NCBI GenBank assembly: GCA_032718475.1 | Contig: JAUCBJ010004415.1 | Location: 39,761 to 103,760 of the forward strand | Direction: 5' to 3' | Source: Nemertoderma westbladi | Taxonomy: Eukaryota > Xenacoelomorpha > Nemertodermatida > Nemertodermatidae | Length of the DNA: 64,000 bases | In this document: piece by piece, positions 31,790 to 42,967 of the stretch | Layout: every line of letters starts with the position of its first letter | How positions within the stretch are numbered: the first letter of the stretch is position 1 | Notes under the pieces: model-generated | Database searches by the model: none | Seen by the model: only the letters and a program-made list of their open reading frames with translations | What the model was told of the DNA's origin: nothing | Translations under genes and position numbers: made by a program

Positions 31790-32120
31790 AATAGGGCTAT
31801 TTATGTATTTTGCGTTTAAATTAAATATATATTTGAGTGTCGTCCGCGTATAAATGGAAAGCCAGCGCATGTTTTCTAATTACATTGCCAAGTGAACGGG
31901 TGTAAATGGTGAAGAGGATTGGACCCAGGACTGATACTTGTGGGATACCGTACCGTAATGCAGTCGTTTCTTGGCTAATATTGAACTACCAACATGAACT
32001 CTCTGTGTCCACTCATCCAAATTTGATTTGAACCAACTCAAAGCCGAATCAGTCACCCCAGTGTACTTTTCAAGGCTCCTCAACAAGATTTTGTGGTCGA
32101 CTGGAACTAGGTAAACCAAT
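31790..32120 (-). pseudogene. LINE reverse transcriptase fragment (CR1/L2-like)
   Basis: Minus-strand reading gives PVDHKILLRSLEKYTG and LSWFKSNLDEWTQRVHV, then in a shifted frame [17 protein letters not shown] and the catalytic [10 protein letters not shown]. These are the palm motifs of CR1/L2-type non-LTR retrotransposons. A frameshift near 31960 and both missing ends make it a pseudogene. It abuts the TTAA site at 32143 where the next transposon starts. Confidence 0.85.
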
Positions 32121-32702
32121 GAACTAATGAGTCAAAGTGTGTTTAAGGGGAGGGTATACCATAATCGGACTCCGAAGACCAAAAGTGCCATAACTCTGGA
32201 TCAGGTTGATGAATTTACTTGAAATTTGGTATGAGCATTTCGTATATGATTTGGGTTAATATGAAACATGCACTGACACCCAGATTCAACCAGGTCCATT
32301 AGCAGACAAATATAAGTGTCGAAAATGGTGTGATTTCCCAAATTGATGATCAATTTTGAAGACCAACATGATTTTTGCTGATAACTCTTTAGGAAACATC
32401 CTTTAGACCTCCTCTGAAAAATTGTCGGTCAGAATTCTCAATTTCAGCCCTAAAACGAAACCAGGGCCATTCAAATGAGAGAAACTGGCACTCCGCGATA
32501 AAATTGCGTTCATTTTTTACAAAATGTATCAAAACTTTAACATACGAAAAGATATGGCAATTTTGACCGACAATTTTCCAGAAGGCATATTTCTGGATGT
32601 CCTGGCCAAATTTCAGTTGATTTCATGAAGAATTGGCTATCTGATGGGCATTTTAGTTATTCCGTTCAATCGAAATTACAATTAGCGGTAATCAAACGTT
32701 AA

Positions 32703-34261
32703 CCCTATTAGTACCGTGCTATAAAATGTACAAATACCGGGGGGGGGGGGGGGGGGTCATATTGACCCCCCCCCCTCTAAAATCGACAAATATTTACGAA
32801 AACGTCTGATTTTCTGTTTGTACGTAGGTATCACTTGTCTGGATCCGACCGAAAAAAATTTTTTTCGAAAAATGTACTGGGGTGGTTATATTGCAGCACC
32901 AAAATTACAAGTAGTGCACAATTTTCACCAAATTTGAAAGTTACATTTTCGGCTAATTATTTTTCAATACAGTTTTCTGGGGTGCAAAATACATTGGAAA
33001 ATATTAAAAAGTGATATGATTACTATAAATGGCTGTTTAGTCCTCTCTGCGTAGGAAAAAAATGAAAAAAACAAGTACACAGCACTTTTCAGTTAGAACA
33101 CAAAATTTTTAATTCACTTATACGATGCTATAAATTCACATTTTCAGGTTTTCGAGGGCGCTGATTCTAATGGAATACATCTCTAATATGCCAGGTCATT
33201 GCTACTTGTATTTTTCGGCGTAATTTGGCAAATTTTGGTGCTAGTACCAAATTTCGTACCCATCACCAAAAAGTACAAGTTTGCGATGTCCAGTGCTGTT
33301 TTTATTGATTCCATCGGATTCACGACCCTCATAAACCCGTATAACGCAAGAAACAAGGTGATACTATCTACTTATGAATTTGCATATTTTCCAAAATTTG
33401 GTGCTGGCACAACAATTTTCACCAACCGGCGAAAAATACAAGTTTGGGAACTCTAATGAAATTTTACTGATGCCATTGAATTCAGAACCATCACAAACCC
33501 GTATAACGCAAGAAACAAGGTGACACAATCAATTGATATATTTGATGGTTTTCAAAAATTGGTGCTAGCACCACATTTTGCACCCACATCCGAAAAATAC
33601 AAGTTTGAGATGTCTAGTTCGATAATTATATTTTCCATTGAATTCAGAACAGCCATAAACCTCTAAAACGCAAGAAATAAATTGTCACAAGCAATTTTAT
33701 CTATTGAATGGATTTTCAAAATTTCGTGCTATCACCAAAATTTGCACACAGCTCCGAAAAATACAAGTTTGATACGCTTGGTGCAACTCGTATATATTTC
33801 ATCGAATCCATAAACCCAAAAAACCCCAATTGCGTAAAAAACAAGTTTCAAACGATCAATTTACAAAATTGACTTATTTCAAAATTTGGTGCTGGCACCA
33901 AAATTTGGCACCCACCGAAAAAAAACAAGTTTGAAATTTCTAAATCAATTTATATGAATTCCATCAAATTTCTAACACCAAAAAACCGGTGTAAATCAAA
34001 AATAGAGATGTTACAATTCATATTTAATGAAATGTAATTTTCAAAAAACGTCTCAAAAAAAGTGCCAAAAGTAGGGTTAAAAAATGGTGCTATAACTCGA
34101 AAAGTACCCAATATTTTTGAAAACGGTTTTCACTACTAGGAAGACAATAGATTTTTAGGAAAAGTCATAAAATTCCAGATTCCCAACTGCGTTTGTTTCA
34201 GAATTATAATAAAAAAACCACGGGAAGGGTCATATTGACCCCCCCCCCGGGTTTAATAGGG
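32703..34261. mobile_element. 1.56-kb TTAA-flanked MITE with CCCTATTA ends (piggyBac-like)
   Basis: Flanked by TTAA at 32699-32702 and 34262-34265. The termini are CCCTATTA and its complement TAATAGGG. Both subterminal regions carry a G run next to GGTCATATTGACC. The interior has several diverged copies of a block of about 170 bp built on GGTGCTAGCACCAAAATTTGG-like text and AAAATACAAGTTTG (33230-33930). No ORF of note. TTAA plus CCC-starting ends suggests piggyBac mobilisation. A partial inverted copy lies at 40058-40735. Confidence 0.75.
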
Positions 34262-34357
34262 TTAAAGTTTTATGCACAAATGAATAGACTGTACAGTACA
34301 ACCGATAAACTGTAACAAATACAACCAAGTAAGTAATATTATAATGAAAGTGTTCTG

Positions 34358-35734
34358 TCAGTCAAATCCTCCACTGATGTATGATGGTCCTGCTTCTTCT
34401 AGTAAGGCTACTTCTTCTTTCTTGGCTCGGGCAATCTTCTTATGTATACGCTCCCTCTTCTTCTTCCCTTGGTACCTGGCATAACTAACGCGCTTGCGGT
34501 TCTTGCGATCGATACTTCGTCGACTGTGGGTGTTGCTGGTCAGGTCATTCTGAGATGTTTTGTTTAGAATTTTATAACTACCAGATGCTCCATTGTTGAA
34601 ACTCAATATGGCACTGTTGATGGCCAGTTTGATGCGTTTATGGCCATGAAATTTATGTTTAGGAGCTCTACTCCACACTGCGCCATTCAGAGACTCACTC
34701 TGGTTCTGGGTATATCCCGGTAAGCATCGCTGAAGGAGAAGTGGATCTGAGAGTCGTCTATAGACTGGAAGTAGCAGTGGTAGAAACACAGGATCGAGGT
34801 GGTGAGGTTTGTCTGTGAATTTTTTACCTGCCTGAAACTTGCAAAAAGTAGATTCTCCTTTGTCACAATATTTGTGGCGTACTTCAGGTGTTGGCAGCAT
34901 AATGCTATGAACGATTGTTGCGAGAATGTCCCTTTTCATCTTCCAGAGACATCGCCTTTTTTCTTCTGGAGTTTTTGCTGTAGCATCCACATTCTTTCTA
35001 ATAGCATTGCCATAATATCTTGATAGACGTTCACAAGTTGGGAGAGAAAGTCTATGTTTGGAGCCTCCAACAAACTTGCCATCAGAGAGTTTGCCTTTGT
35101 TGTTCTCTCTAACATCTCGAAGGGCTTTATGGAGGCGCTTCTGCACATGGTTTATGCAATCCAGTTTATTTACTCTGTTGCAATCGACAGTACTATCAGA
35201 GTGTTGAGACCAATGTTCCTTTCCCCTATCTGAACTGTCGAATTCCTCTTTTTGAGCTTTTGTCATAGGCTCATACTTCTCACAGCTATCACAGGCTCCA
35301 TAGACATTCCAAACATTCTTATATGTTGAGCTGTCTCCATTACATATCAGTTCCTTGAACATCAATCCATGATTTACACCCATCAGACCAGAGTTTGAAC
35401 GACTAAACAACTCAATGCCAATACTGGCCTCCATTGAACCACTTGATCCTGTATGAATTGTTTGACATGTTGAGCAATCTTTAGTATGGCTCTCAAGCCA
35501 TACTTTATATTCCTTAGATCTCTTGTTCAGGGGATTGAAAGTAACCTGATTGCAGACCTTGGTACGGAACCCATAATCAAGCACTTTGCCCGACTCCATA
35601 GAGATTACTGCACCATAGCCATAATCCGATGTGTGACCCCTCTTGGCCCATGAACCATCAAATGAAACTGCAGTTTCAACAGGCAATTCATCAGATCTTC
35701 TGATTTCTTTAACGATAGATTCTATCTTTAACAT
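34358..35734 (-). CDS. Mutator-like/Kolobok-type transposase, N-terminally truncated (458 aa)
   Basis: An uninterrupted 458-aa ORF. VSFDGSWAKRGHTSDYGYG (first catalytic Asp), GSSGSMEASIGIELF, CNGDSSTYKNVW (second Asp) and CINHVQKRLHKALRD are hallmarks of the animal Mutator-like transposase domain group. Cys pairs (CDSC, CSTC) and a C-terminal Lys/Arg cluster (KKKRERIHKKIARAKK) suggest DNA binding and nuclear import. Related proteins are usually longer at the N terminus, and BEL sequence begins within 25 bp upstream of the first Met, so the front appears lost. The enzyme would excise and reinsert its transposon. I infer TTAA targeting from the flanking end at 32143. Confidence 0.8.
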   Translation of the reverse strand: MLKIESIVKEIRRSDELPVETAVSFDGSWAKRGHTSDYGYGAVISMESGKVLDYGFRTKVCNQVTFNPLNKRSKEYKVWLESHTKDCSTCQTIHTGSSGSMEASIGIELFSRSNSGLMGVNHGLMFKELICNGDSSTYKNVWNVYGACDSCEKYEPMTKAQKEEFDSSDRGKEHWSQHSDSTVDCNRVNKLDCINHVQKRLHKALRDVRENNKGKLSDGKFVGGSKHRLSLPTCERLSRYYGNAIRKNVDATAKTPEEKRRCLWKMKRDILATIVHSIMLPTPEVRHKYCDKGESTFCKFQAGKKFTDKPHHLDPVFLPLLLPVYRRLSDPLLLQRCLPGYTQNQSESLNGAVWSRAPKHKFHGHKRIKLAINSAILSFNNGASGSYKILNKTSQNDLTSNTHSRRSIDRKNRKRVSYARYQGKKKRERIHKKIARAKKEEVALLEEAGPSYISGGFD

Positions 35735-35754
35735 TCATTTAAGATTCTAACTTA

Positions 35755-36934
35755 AAGATAGCGAGTTGTCCTAGCTTGGATTTGTTTAGCTCTCTCTTCC
35801 TCTACAGAGAGAGTTTTATCATATGAGTTAGGTTGAACAGCTTCTTGTGTAAAGAATCTTACCGCATGTTCATCTCTCATCTTTGTGTTGTATTGCTGTA
35901 TATGCTAATAATTCATTACTCTGATTAGTTGATATAATTCAGTTTGGTTAGACCAGGCTTGATTTTCGGTGAGTGGTCCTATGACATTATCCTCATCATA
36001 CAATTCCTCGACATCGTCGTTTCCTCAGCTGGGATTATTTCCTCCTCTACTGGTTCTATACTCTCACTCACCAGACTCATAAAGATATTTTCAGTTCTTT
36101 CTCTTAGGGTTCGTTTTGAGGGAGCTGTGAAATACGAACCTACCAGAGTTCTTGCTGCTTAAGTCTGTAGCAGTTGTGTCTTGGTAGGTCTCTTCTCTAA
36201 CTTTTCTTATGCTTCATGAGCATTTTGCCCTATCAGTAACTGGACTCCTGGAATAGTCAGTCTTAAATCTAGGGACCTTATACTGACAGGAAAAGTTCTA
36301 CTCATCCCAATCATAAGGTTATATCTGACTAGCGGCAAAGTTTTTAATAGCTACCATTTCTATGTTTTATACTATCCTTACCTTGTGGGGTAGATAGAGA
36401 TCCCTCATAGAAGTCCGTTTCCACAGTAGATTTCCAAACCAGCAATATGCCGGATAAATTGAGTTTAGTACGATATTTCTCCTGTCCAGCGAAAATATCT
36501 ACGGATAAGTCCTTGTCAATAAAGGTTCCTGTACTACCTGAGTCAAGGAGGGCATTTACTACTAAACTCTTACCTTGTCCAAGTATCCTGAGCTGCACCA
36601 CGGGAAATTCTCTGATGACAACAGATGGTTGAGAGACCTTCCACAAGACTTGTTTATCGGGGCTGAGTTGTTTAGCCTCCTCTTCTTCAATTGAAGTCTC
36701 ATTGGTGAGGGCTCTGTAGATAGCAGCGTTGATCATGTAACAAGACTCGTTTTCATCAGAAAACTCGTCTGTATAGATCCTTACATCTATAGCCTTCCAT
36801 CTCCGAACTTTGGTCTATATCATTCTTGTCACTAAACTGAATGTGCACCTCTGGTTCACTCACCTTATCTGCACTTTGTAGCAAAGAATGGTGTTTAGCT
36901 CCTCACTTAGCACACTCAGGTCGGGTCAGGTATT
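35755..36934 (-). pseudogene. BEL gag-protease fragment (element C)
   Basis: Closely related to element B (51940-52543) and, more distantly, to element A gag. The clearest part (36736-36344, 130 aa) contains REFPVVQLRILG and LLDSGSTGTFIDKDL, the intact aspartic-protease site, then VDIFAGQEKYRTKLNLSG. The rest is cut by stops. It overlaps B in content, so it is a separate copy. It ends where a LINE tail starts at 36935. Confidence 0.85.
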
Positions 36935-37600
36935 CTACTACTAGGATCGGCATGCTGCTTTGCAGCTGCATTTTTAAGAATGCTGTGCCGGCTTGTCAAC
37001 AAAATTGCACTGCCACAACTCCCTATCACCCATGACATTTGCTAGATCATCCGCATCTTTAAGGCCAGTGTCCTTTAAGATGCGTCTCAAGAAAGTCATG
37101 GGCTGTCCACCATGCTTATTCACTCCATGAGGCTGCCAAAGTACAAGATTATGCACTGGCTGGTCCTCACGGCGAAAGCAATGTCCTGCAAAGCGGAGGC
37201 GATTTTGTTCTAGTGTCAAGCTTGGGGGAACCAATGAGACACCTCCAATGTTATATAGTGTCTGGTTGGAGATGTGTGCATTGTACTTGACACAATGAAC
37301 CCGGCGTAGCATTCTTGTGAATGTGCCATCCAGAGATTTGGTGTCCTCAGCAGTTAGAGCCCAGCATGGACTCCCGTAGAGGAGTACTGGAACTACTGCT
37401 GCTCTAAATAATCGGACCTTAAGTTTCCGATTAATTCTCGGTGACTTCTAAATCCTGGAAAGCCTATTCAAGGCTGCCCATGCCTTTCACTTACGTATTC
37501 AAAGGTCCTCACCTGACTTCCGGATCCATGATCCCAGGTAACAGAAGTCGTCCACATGCTCAAGCATTGTATTATAGGCATTCTAGGTCATTGATCAAGA
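36935..37600 (-). pseudogene. LINE 3' part: reverse transcriptase C-terminal region and tail
   Basis: Minus-strand reading gives LEHVDDFCYLGSWI, PVLLYGSPCWALTAEDTKSLDG, MLRRVHCVKYNAHISN, RLRFAGHCFRRED and MGDRELWQC. This is the region downstream of the RT palm in many animal non-LTR elements. The element ends at 36935 with a TAG-repeat tail (minus strand). Stops break the upstream part. The clade is uncertain. The same 3' end occurs at 51466-51524. Confidence 0.7.
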
Positions 37601-37619
37601 AAACTTGCCACCTCCATGC

Positions 37620-38940
37620 AGCATAAAGGAGGTGGGTGCCACCTGTAGCTGCATAGACCCTCTTACTAGGGCAAATCTGATCCTGTAACTAGGACCCCCT
37701 TCGTTCTGGGATAAGGACGCCCTTGGTCCTGGATTAAGGACCCATATACTTGGCTGCAGGGGTATATGGCCTGGCAAGGCAGATCTACTGATGGCGATCT
37801 ACCGAGGTGATCTACCGATGGCTGGTCAGGAGTAGAGTGTTCTCATGTCCACTCTGAGTGCACTTCGACCTGCACCTCGCAGCAGGGGTACAGGGCATGA
37901 CCCAGCAGATGAGCTGCACAGCCAATGGTGGGTCATGTGCGCCAGAGTAGATATGGGTGATGGGCCTCATATCTGACTCCACTGCGACACCCACCCTGTG
38001 GAATGGCAAACCAGGGTGTGGTATTTGCCCCAGAAAAATTTGCCTGACTCGGCAAAAAAGCACCCCCCAACCCCCACTATGGATTACATTAGTAATGCGG
38101 AGGTCCAGCCACTAGAGGCCAGTGGAATGACTGGACACAATCAGCCTCACAGGCGTCAGTTATCTCCTGACCGGCTGCCTGTCTCACCCGCTACTGGAGA
38201 GAGAGCGGCAAACGATTCTTTGAGTCCCTTTCCTGATGACCATTCTGGCCCAAACCCTGGGTCACCAGGGAGGCCAGATTGTGAGGGGGAGAGGGATTCT
38301 GGAGTTGGAGGCTACTCTCATGTTCGACCAACAAAGCCATTGGTGAATCTGAGGCAAGTCACTAGACTAGCCTCAGTAAACACCCTAACACTCGGGTCCC
38401 CAATGCGACAAGGTGAGATGGCAGATAAGCTTTCTCTTAGTGCAGTGGGTGTTCAAGAGCACCGAATGCAGACTGGACAGACTGATGAGGTTCTGATTAA
38501 GGACATGGGGGGTGGTTGGCGACTCGCCATCGCTTCAGCAGATGACAGTGGCAATGGTGGAATTGGTCTATTGATGAATCCAACTGCACATGCAGCATTG
38601 ACAAAATAGACCAAATCTCTAACTGCATCATCCGTTGCCACTAGACTGGCTAAGAAGTTTCCTAAGGTGGTTCTGATTGTGTGCTACTCTCCAACTAGTG
38701 TTGCCCCTGTAGAGGAGGTGGAAAATTTCTACCAGAATCTACAAGCAGCTACTGATGGAGTGGATCAGCATGCATTCTTAACATTCCTGGGAGACTTTAA
38801 TGCAAGTCTGCATCAATCACCTACATCGCCCTGGGTCTATAGCAATAGGGTTAACCGAAATTCCGTCCATCTTCAGGATTTTATCTCTGGAAATGGATTG
38901 TTTTCGGCTGAAACCCAGTTCAAGAAGCGAACTGGAAAGC
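37620..38940 (+). pseudogene. LINE 5' part: endonuclease region, opposite strand (5' inversion)
   Basis: The plus-strand frame from 37998, with a TAG at 38607-38609 and continuing in the same frame to about 38940, encodes an apurinic endonuclease-like domain: LSAVGVQEHR, GGIGLLMNP, VVLIVCYSPTS, FLTFLGDFNAS. GDFNA is the catalytic motif. It stops abruptly inside the endonuclease where BEL LTR sequence begins. It sits head-to-head with the RT part at 36935-37600, the arrangement produced by twin priming during LINE insertion. Confidence 0.75.
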
Positions 38941-40057
38941 CCGTACAAAATCAAACAACAGTAGAAGAGTCTTTGTGTGGCGTATGACCCAGCATGTGTG
39001 GGAGACTGAATTCTATCGGCATGAAAGGTAGGTTAATTTGTATTATTCTATTGATCTAACTATATAATTTCCAAAAAATAAGTTCGCTTTCAGGGTAGTA
39101 TTAACAGTTCCTTTCAGATTCTGCGCTTTATAGACTAGACAGAGTTATGACTTACAATAATTACAACGGATGATTTAATCGAGCCACTGTGATGTACATT
39201 CTTTAGGAATGTAGTATTATGTATACTCACACTCACTTCACTGATAATAATACGGAAAAATGCTGATTTGCTGACTGTTACCAATTTTGTTCATGTATAA
39301 GGAGAAATTTAGCTCACTTACGTTAGCTTAATGAAATAGCATAAATATCACACAGACCACTTTAATTTGAGCCAAATCGTTACTCATACTTCCCTTCTGC
39401 TTACCTCTCAATAATAAAGAAAGTTAGTTGCGATTATCGATTATATGTACATATTCTCCAAGCAATCCAGCAATAATATTACCAAAGAACAACGAACAAC
39501 AGTACAAAATAGTAAAATAACAGTGGTGCGGTGCAGTGGCACAGTTAATCAGCAATCAGATGTTTGCGGTTACGAAATGCAGTTTCTGAGTGCAGTAAAA
39601 AGGTGAGTGCAGTAAGTAAATGCAGTGAGTGCAGGTAATTTACTTGTGCTCGATATTTCACGCCACTGTTGGTTTCTGGGCTGAATACTAGCTGACTGCC
39701 TAAGCCTAGGCGTACTCTGTATTATATACACCAGAAAAAAGGTAGTCATGGAATTCTTAGAATCTTGGTCAAAACTCCAATCAAGAGCCAGTAATCCATG
39801 TCAGCTGGATTAGGGATAAGGGCTGTGTAATGGAACTCTACGGCCCGAGAAAGTGAAAATTGCGTTGATTGGCCGTGTACGGTAACAAAGAAACCAGGGT
39901 TCAGGTTTTGACTGATTTCGTCAACAGAGTCATATACCAAAAGTAAACGCATCAAGGCATAAGTTTATATGTTCTCAACTATCTTGAGATATTGCTGCGT
40001 TTAGAGTAGTTCGTGTATTGCCCAAAAAGATTCACCTTTGCCGCAAAAGCTTTTACA
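38941..40057 (-). repeat. Truncated BEL LTR (B family, copy 1)
   Basis: Matches 43030-44164 over about 1.1 kb (GACTGAATTCTATCGGCATG, CTAGACAGAGTTATGACTTA, GCCGCAAAAGCTTTTACA). The first roughly 65 bp of the LTR are missing at the LINE junction. At its other end it abuts a partial MITE at 40058. Probably a solo or truncated LTR. Confidence 0.85.
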
Positions 40058-40735
40058 GAGTTGCACCAGGCGTATCATACTTGTATTTTTCGGCGGTGTG
40101 TCTAAAATTTGGTACCAGCACGAAATTTTGAAAATCCATTTAATAGTTCAATTGCTTGTGACAACTTAATTCTCGCGTTTTAGAGGTTTATGGCGGTTCT
40201 GAACTCAATGGAATAAATAATTATCAAACTAGACATTTCAAACTTGTACTTTTCCGAAGTGAGTGCTAAATTTTGTGGTAGCACCAAATTTTGAAAACCA
40301 TCAAATATATCAATTGATTGTGTCACCTTGTTTCTTGCGTTATTCGGGTTGGTGAGGGTTCTGAATTCAATGGAATAAGTAAAAATTACATAAGAGTTTT
40401 CAAACTTGTATTTTTCGTGGGTGGTTGAAAATTGTTGTGCCAACACCAAATTTTTTAAAATAAGCAAATTGATCAATAGATAGTATCATCTTGTTTCTTA
40501 CGTTATTATTAATTGTATTAAAAAAAAATTAGCCGAAAATTTAAACTTTCAAATTTTTTGAAAATTGTTCACTACTTCTAATTTTGGTGCTGCAAAATAA
40601 CCACCCCAATACTTTTTTTAGAAATCTTTTTTCGGTCGGATTCGGACTAGTGAAATCTACGTACAAACAAAAAATCAGACGTTTTCGTTATAATTTGTAG
40701 ATTTTAAGGGGGGGGGGGGGGGCCTCAATATGGCT
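40058..40735. repeat. Partial inverted copy of the CCCTATTA/TTAA MITE
   Basis: The reverse complement of this stretch follows 32760-33800 (AAAATACAAGTTTGA blocks, AACGTCTGATTTT, and the GGGG/TCAATATG end with a G run at 40708-40722). The outer CCCTATTA/TTAA end is not preserved. Confidence 0.75.
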
Positions 40736-40882
40736 ATAATTTATCTTAAGCAAAGAACGACAATTCCAGTTTTGGTTAATTTGACTTGTACAAAAATAAT
40801 ATATTATAGATAAGGTACAGTTATATGTTTTACAATTATATTTCGTATATTGCCATCAATATAAAACAATTAATCCTAAATT
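40736..40882. other. AT-rich 3' flank of the Kelch-like gene
   Basis: Contains TATATTGCC and AATATAAAAC-like AT-rich text downstream of the gene. It is the likely 3' untranslated region. No canonical AATAAA was pinned to a definite cleavage site. Confidence 0.4.
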
Positions 40883-42613
40883 CTAAAAGAATGGTGACCC
40901 ACACTCGCAATTGAACAATTTAATTATACTTTCTTTATATACTTTACGGCTTTGCATCGTTCCACACAGCTGCCAAGAATTATCACCTAATTTCTTCACC
41001 CTATTTTGGTCCATTTCGCCATCGGATTGTCCAATGGCTATAATTTCTCCGAAGCAAACAATGATTCCTATACCTTTACCAGGTGATGGATCAGCTTCAA
41101 CCAGATTCCATACATCATTTAGAGGATCGTAGCACTCAATGCTACTCAGTAGGCCTTTTGGAATATGATTACTGCAGCCACCTACCACGTAGATATGGTT
41201 GTTATAAACTGCGCACCCAAAGGAATACCGTCTGGTGTTCATCGCCGCCACTCTCTTAGTCCATTTTTTGGTTTCTGGGTTGTACTTCTCGACCGAATTC
41301 AAAATGCTAGAATCATTGATACCGCCAATAGCATAAAGACATCCACCCAGAACAGCCACTGACAATCGTGATCGACGATACGTCATTGAAGTAACCGGTT
41401 TCCATCTGTTGGTGTTTGGGTTGTAACGTTCCACAGTCTTGAGGTGTCTTTGCCTACTTCTATATCCCCCAACCACATAGAGCAACCCGTCCATCACAGC
41501 GACAGCATGGACATAGCGGGATGTGCTCATTGGGACCATGGTATCCCATTGGTCGACTTCTGGGTCATAACGCTCACTGACTCTCTGTGCTATGCGCTCT
41601 GCATTTAATCCTCCAACCGCATACAAAAATCCATTGATCACAGCGACTCCCACACTAAATCTGGGCCAATTCAATTGATTCACCAATTCCCAGTCATTAG
41701 TCTCTGGTTTGTATTGCTCTACCTGGGAGAGTTGAATCCAGAACGAACTTCTGATTGAAATCCGGCCGAAAGCAAATAAACGTGCACAGGGCTGGGGTTT
41801 CCGTGCATGGTTCCCCACCCAAGGGCTGGAGGTCAATGAGACATCCTTCCGGAATGTCTTGGCATCTTCTACCAGTTTCAGACACTCATTGTCATTAAAA
41901 ATTAGAGGGTGGGTCTCCACAGTTCCTTCTAGGAATGTAAATTTAATTAGCGGCATACGAATGCGTTTGAGCAACTCCAGCAGTAATGGAAAAGGTTCCC
42001 CATTGTGCTTGGTATGGTGCTGAATAAATTCCTTACTGCTCACAACCCATTTCATCACAGCAGTAAACAGCTCCTCCTCAGACCGAAGATTCAGCTCGTC
42101 ACTTCTAATTATATCCTTCAGCTTATTAACTGGCAATGAAAGAAACTCCTCATTCTCTATAACATTATGGAAGTGGTGCATCATGTACTTTTTGGCATCA
42201 CGCAAGAGGTCCTGACATAAAAATATTTCCGCAATCGATAGGAAACCAATACAATTACTCGGGTCCAGGTTGTTCTTCAAGAACTCGCAGCACCTTTGCA
42301 GCACCTTTTTCACTTGGAGCATAGATGCAGCAGCCAACAGTTTCTCCACATTTTCCTCATCTACCGTTATGAATGATGTGTATGCAAAGTTGATTATCTG
42401 TTCCACAGCGTGTGCGTCTACTTTGCTGATTCTCACCTCAGCTTGATTGGCTTCTTTCCATTCATGAGTGAACATGGCTTCGAAGTAGGGACTTAACCTC
42501 ACCAAAATACATCTGTGCGTGGTGATTCTCTGTTCTTCGACGATGAGTCGCATGTCACAGGGTTTGTTAACTATTTCACTCCTAATTTTGGATAAGATCC
42601 TATCATACTCCAT
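40883..42613 (-). CDS. Kelch-like BTB-BACK-Kelch protein, intronless (576 aa)
   Basis: Uninterrupted ORF. The open frame extends 30 codons upstream to 42703, but I choose Met at 42611-42613 because ACACCATGG is a strong Kozak context, the upstream residues lack BTB similarity, and 576 aa is the usual KLHL length. From this start: BTB domain about 15-120 (CDMRLIVEEQRITTHR, LSPYFEAMF), BACK domain about 125-235, and six Kelch-type repeats about 280-560 with paired Gly-Gly (YAVGGLNAER, YVVGGYRSRQR, YAIGGINDS, YVVGGCSNH). KLHL proteins are substrate adaptors for Cullin-3 ubiquitin ligases, with BTB binding Cullin-3 and the propeller binding the target. The exact orthologue is not recognisable. 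Lack of introns among transposons suggests a retrogene or expanded family member. All reading-frame features look functional. Confidence 0.92.
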   Translation of the reverse strand: MEYDRILSKIRSEIVNKPCDMRLIVEEQRITTHRCILVRLSPYFEAMFTHEWKEANQAEVRISKVDAHAVEQIINFAYTSFITVDEENVEKLLAAASMLQVKKVLQRCCEFLKNNLDPSNCIGFLSIAEIFLCQDLLRDAKKYMMHHFHNVIENEEFLSLPVNKLKDIIRSDELNLRSEEELFTAVMKWVVSSKEFIQHHTKHNGEPFPLLLELLKRIRMPLIKFTFLEGTVETHPLIFNDNECLKLVEDAKTFRKDVSLTSSPWVGNHARKPQPCARLFAFGRISIRSSFWIQLSQVEQYKPETNDWELVNQLNWPRFSVGVAVINGFLYAVGGLNAERIAQRVSERYDPEVDQWDTMVPMSTSRYVHAVAVMDGLLYVVGGYRSRQRHLKTVERYNPNTNRWKPVTSMTYRRSRLSVAVLGGCLYAIGGINDSSILNSVEKYNPETKKWTKRVAAMNTRRYSFGCAVYNNHIYVVGGCSNHIPKGLLSSIECYDPLNDVWNLVEADPSPGKGIGIIVCFGEIIAIGQSDGEMDQNRVKKLGDNSWQLCGTMQSRKVYKESIIKLFNCECGSPFF

Positions 42614-42703
42614 GGTGTTATTTTTCGGCTCATAGTTTCTAGCCGTTGCCTCTTCGCCAACTTCCCACCCAGTGACACTGTTCCTGCAGCCAAGGTACCA
42701 CAT

Positions 42704-42967
42704 TCAAATATGCCACTCGACCCCCTCTTACGCTATATAGTAAATGAAGACGAAATAGTGAACATTTTAAAATAGATAATAGATAACGTCTACCAGAAGG
42801 AAAAATTAATGTTCTAGAATAAAAAGAACACATAACTGTCATTCACACATTGAAAAAATGAATAAAATTTGGGGCATAAATGGGCAAGAGTTCCGTATAG
42901 CAGTGCATTTTAAAAGATATGTCATTATTACTATGGTAACGTTGAAGAGTTTATAACAATTATATAC
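42704..42967. other. Upstream flank of the Kelch-like gene
   Basis: AT-rich, non-coding. The text at 42790-42850 (AATGTTCTAGAATAAAAAG) resembles the internal repeats of the MITE at 27663-28637. A promoter would be expected here but no core element is convincing. Confidence 0.4.

Larger units (their letters stand above)
32147..35750 (-). mobile_element. Mutator-like/Kolobok-type TTAA transposon, truncated, with nested MITE
   Basis: A left end GGGGAGGGTATACCATAATCGG follows TTAA (32143-32146). It closely resembles the ends of the TTAA-flanked MITEs at 57842 and 62334. About 550 bp later a MITE (32703-34261) is inserted at another TTAA. The transposase gene follows at 34358-35734. The right end is missing, because BEL fragment sequence starts at about 35755. 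Linking the left end with the transposase is inference from position and TTAA usage. Confidence 0.55.

Noticed and set aside
42614-42703. Upstream in-frame Met of the Kelch-like ORF as the start
   Set aside because: The extra 30 residues have no BTB similarity and the downstream ATG has the better Kozak context. It remains possible if transcripts begin upstream.
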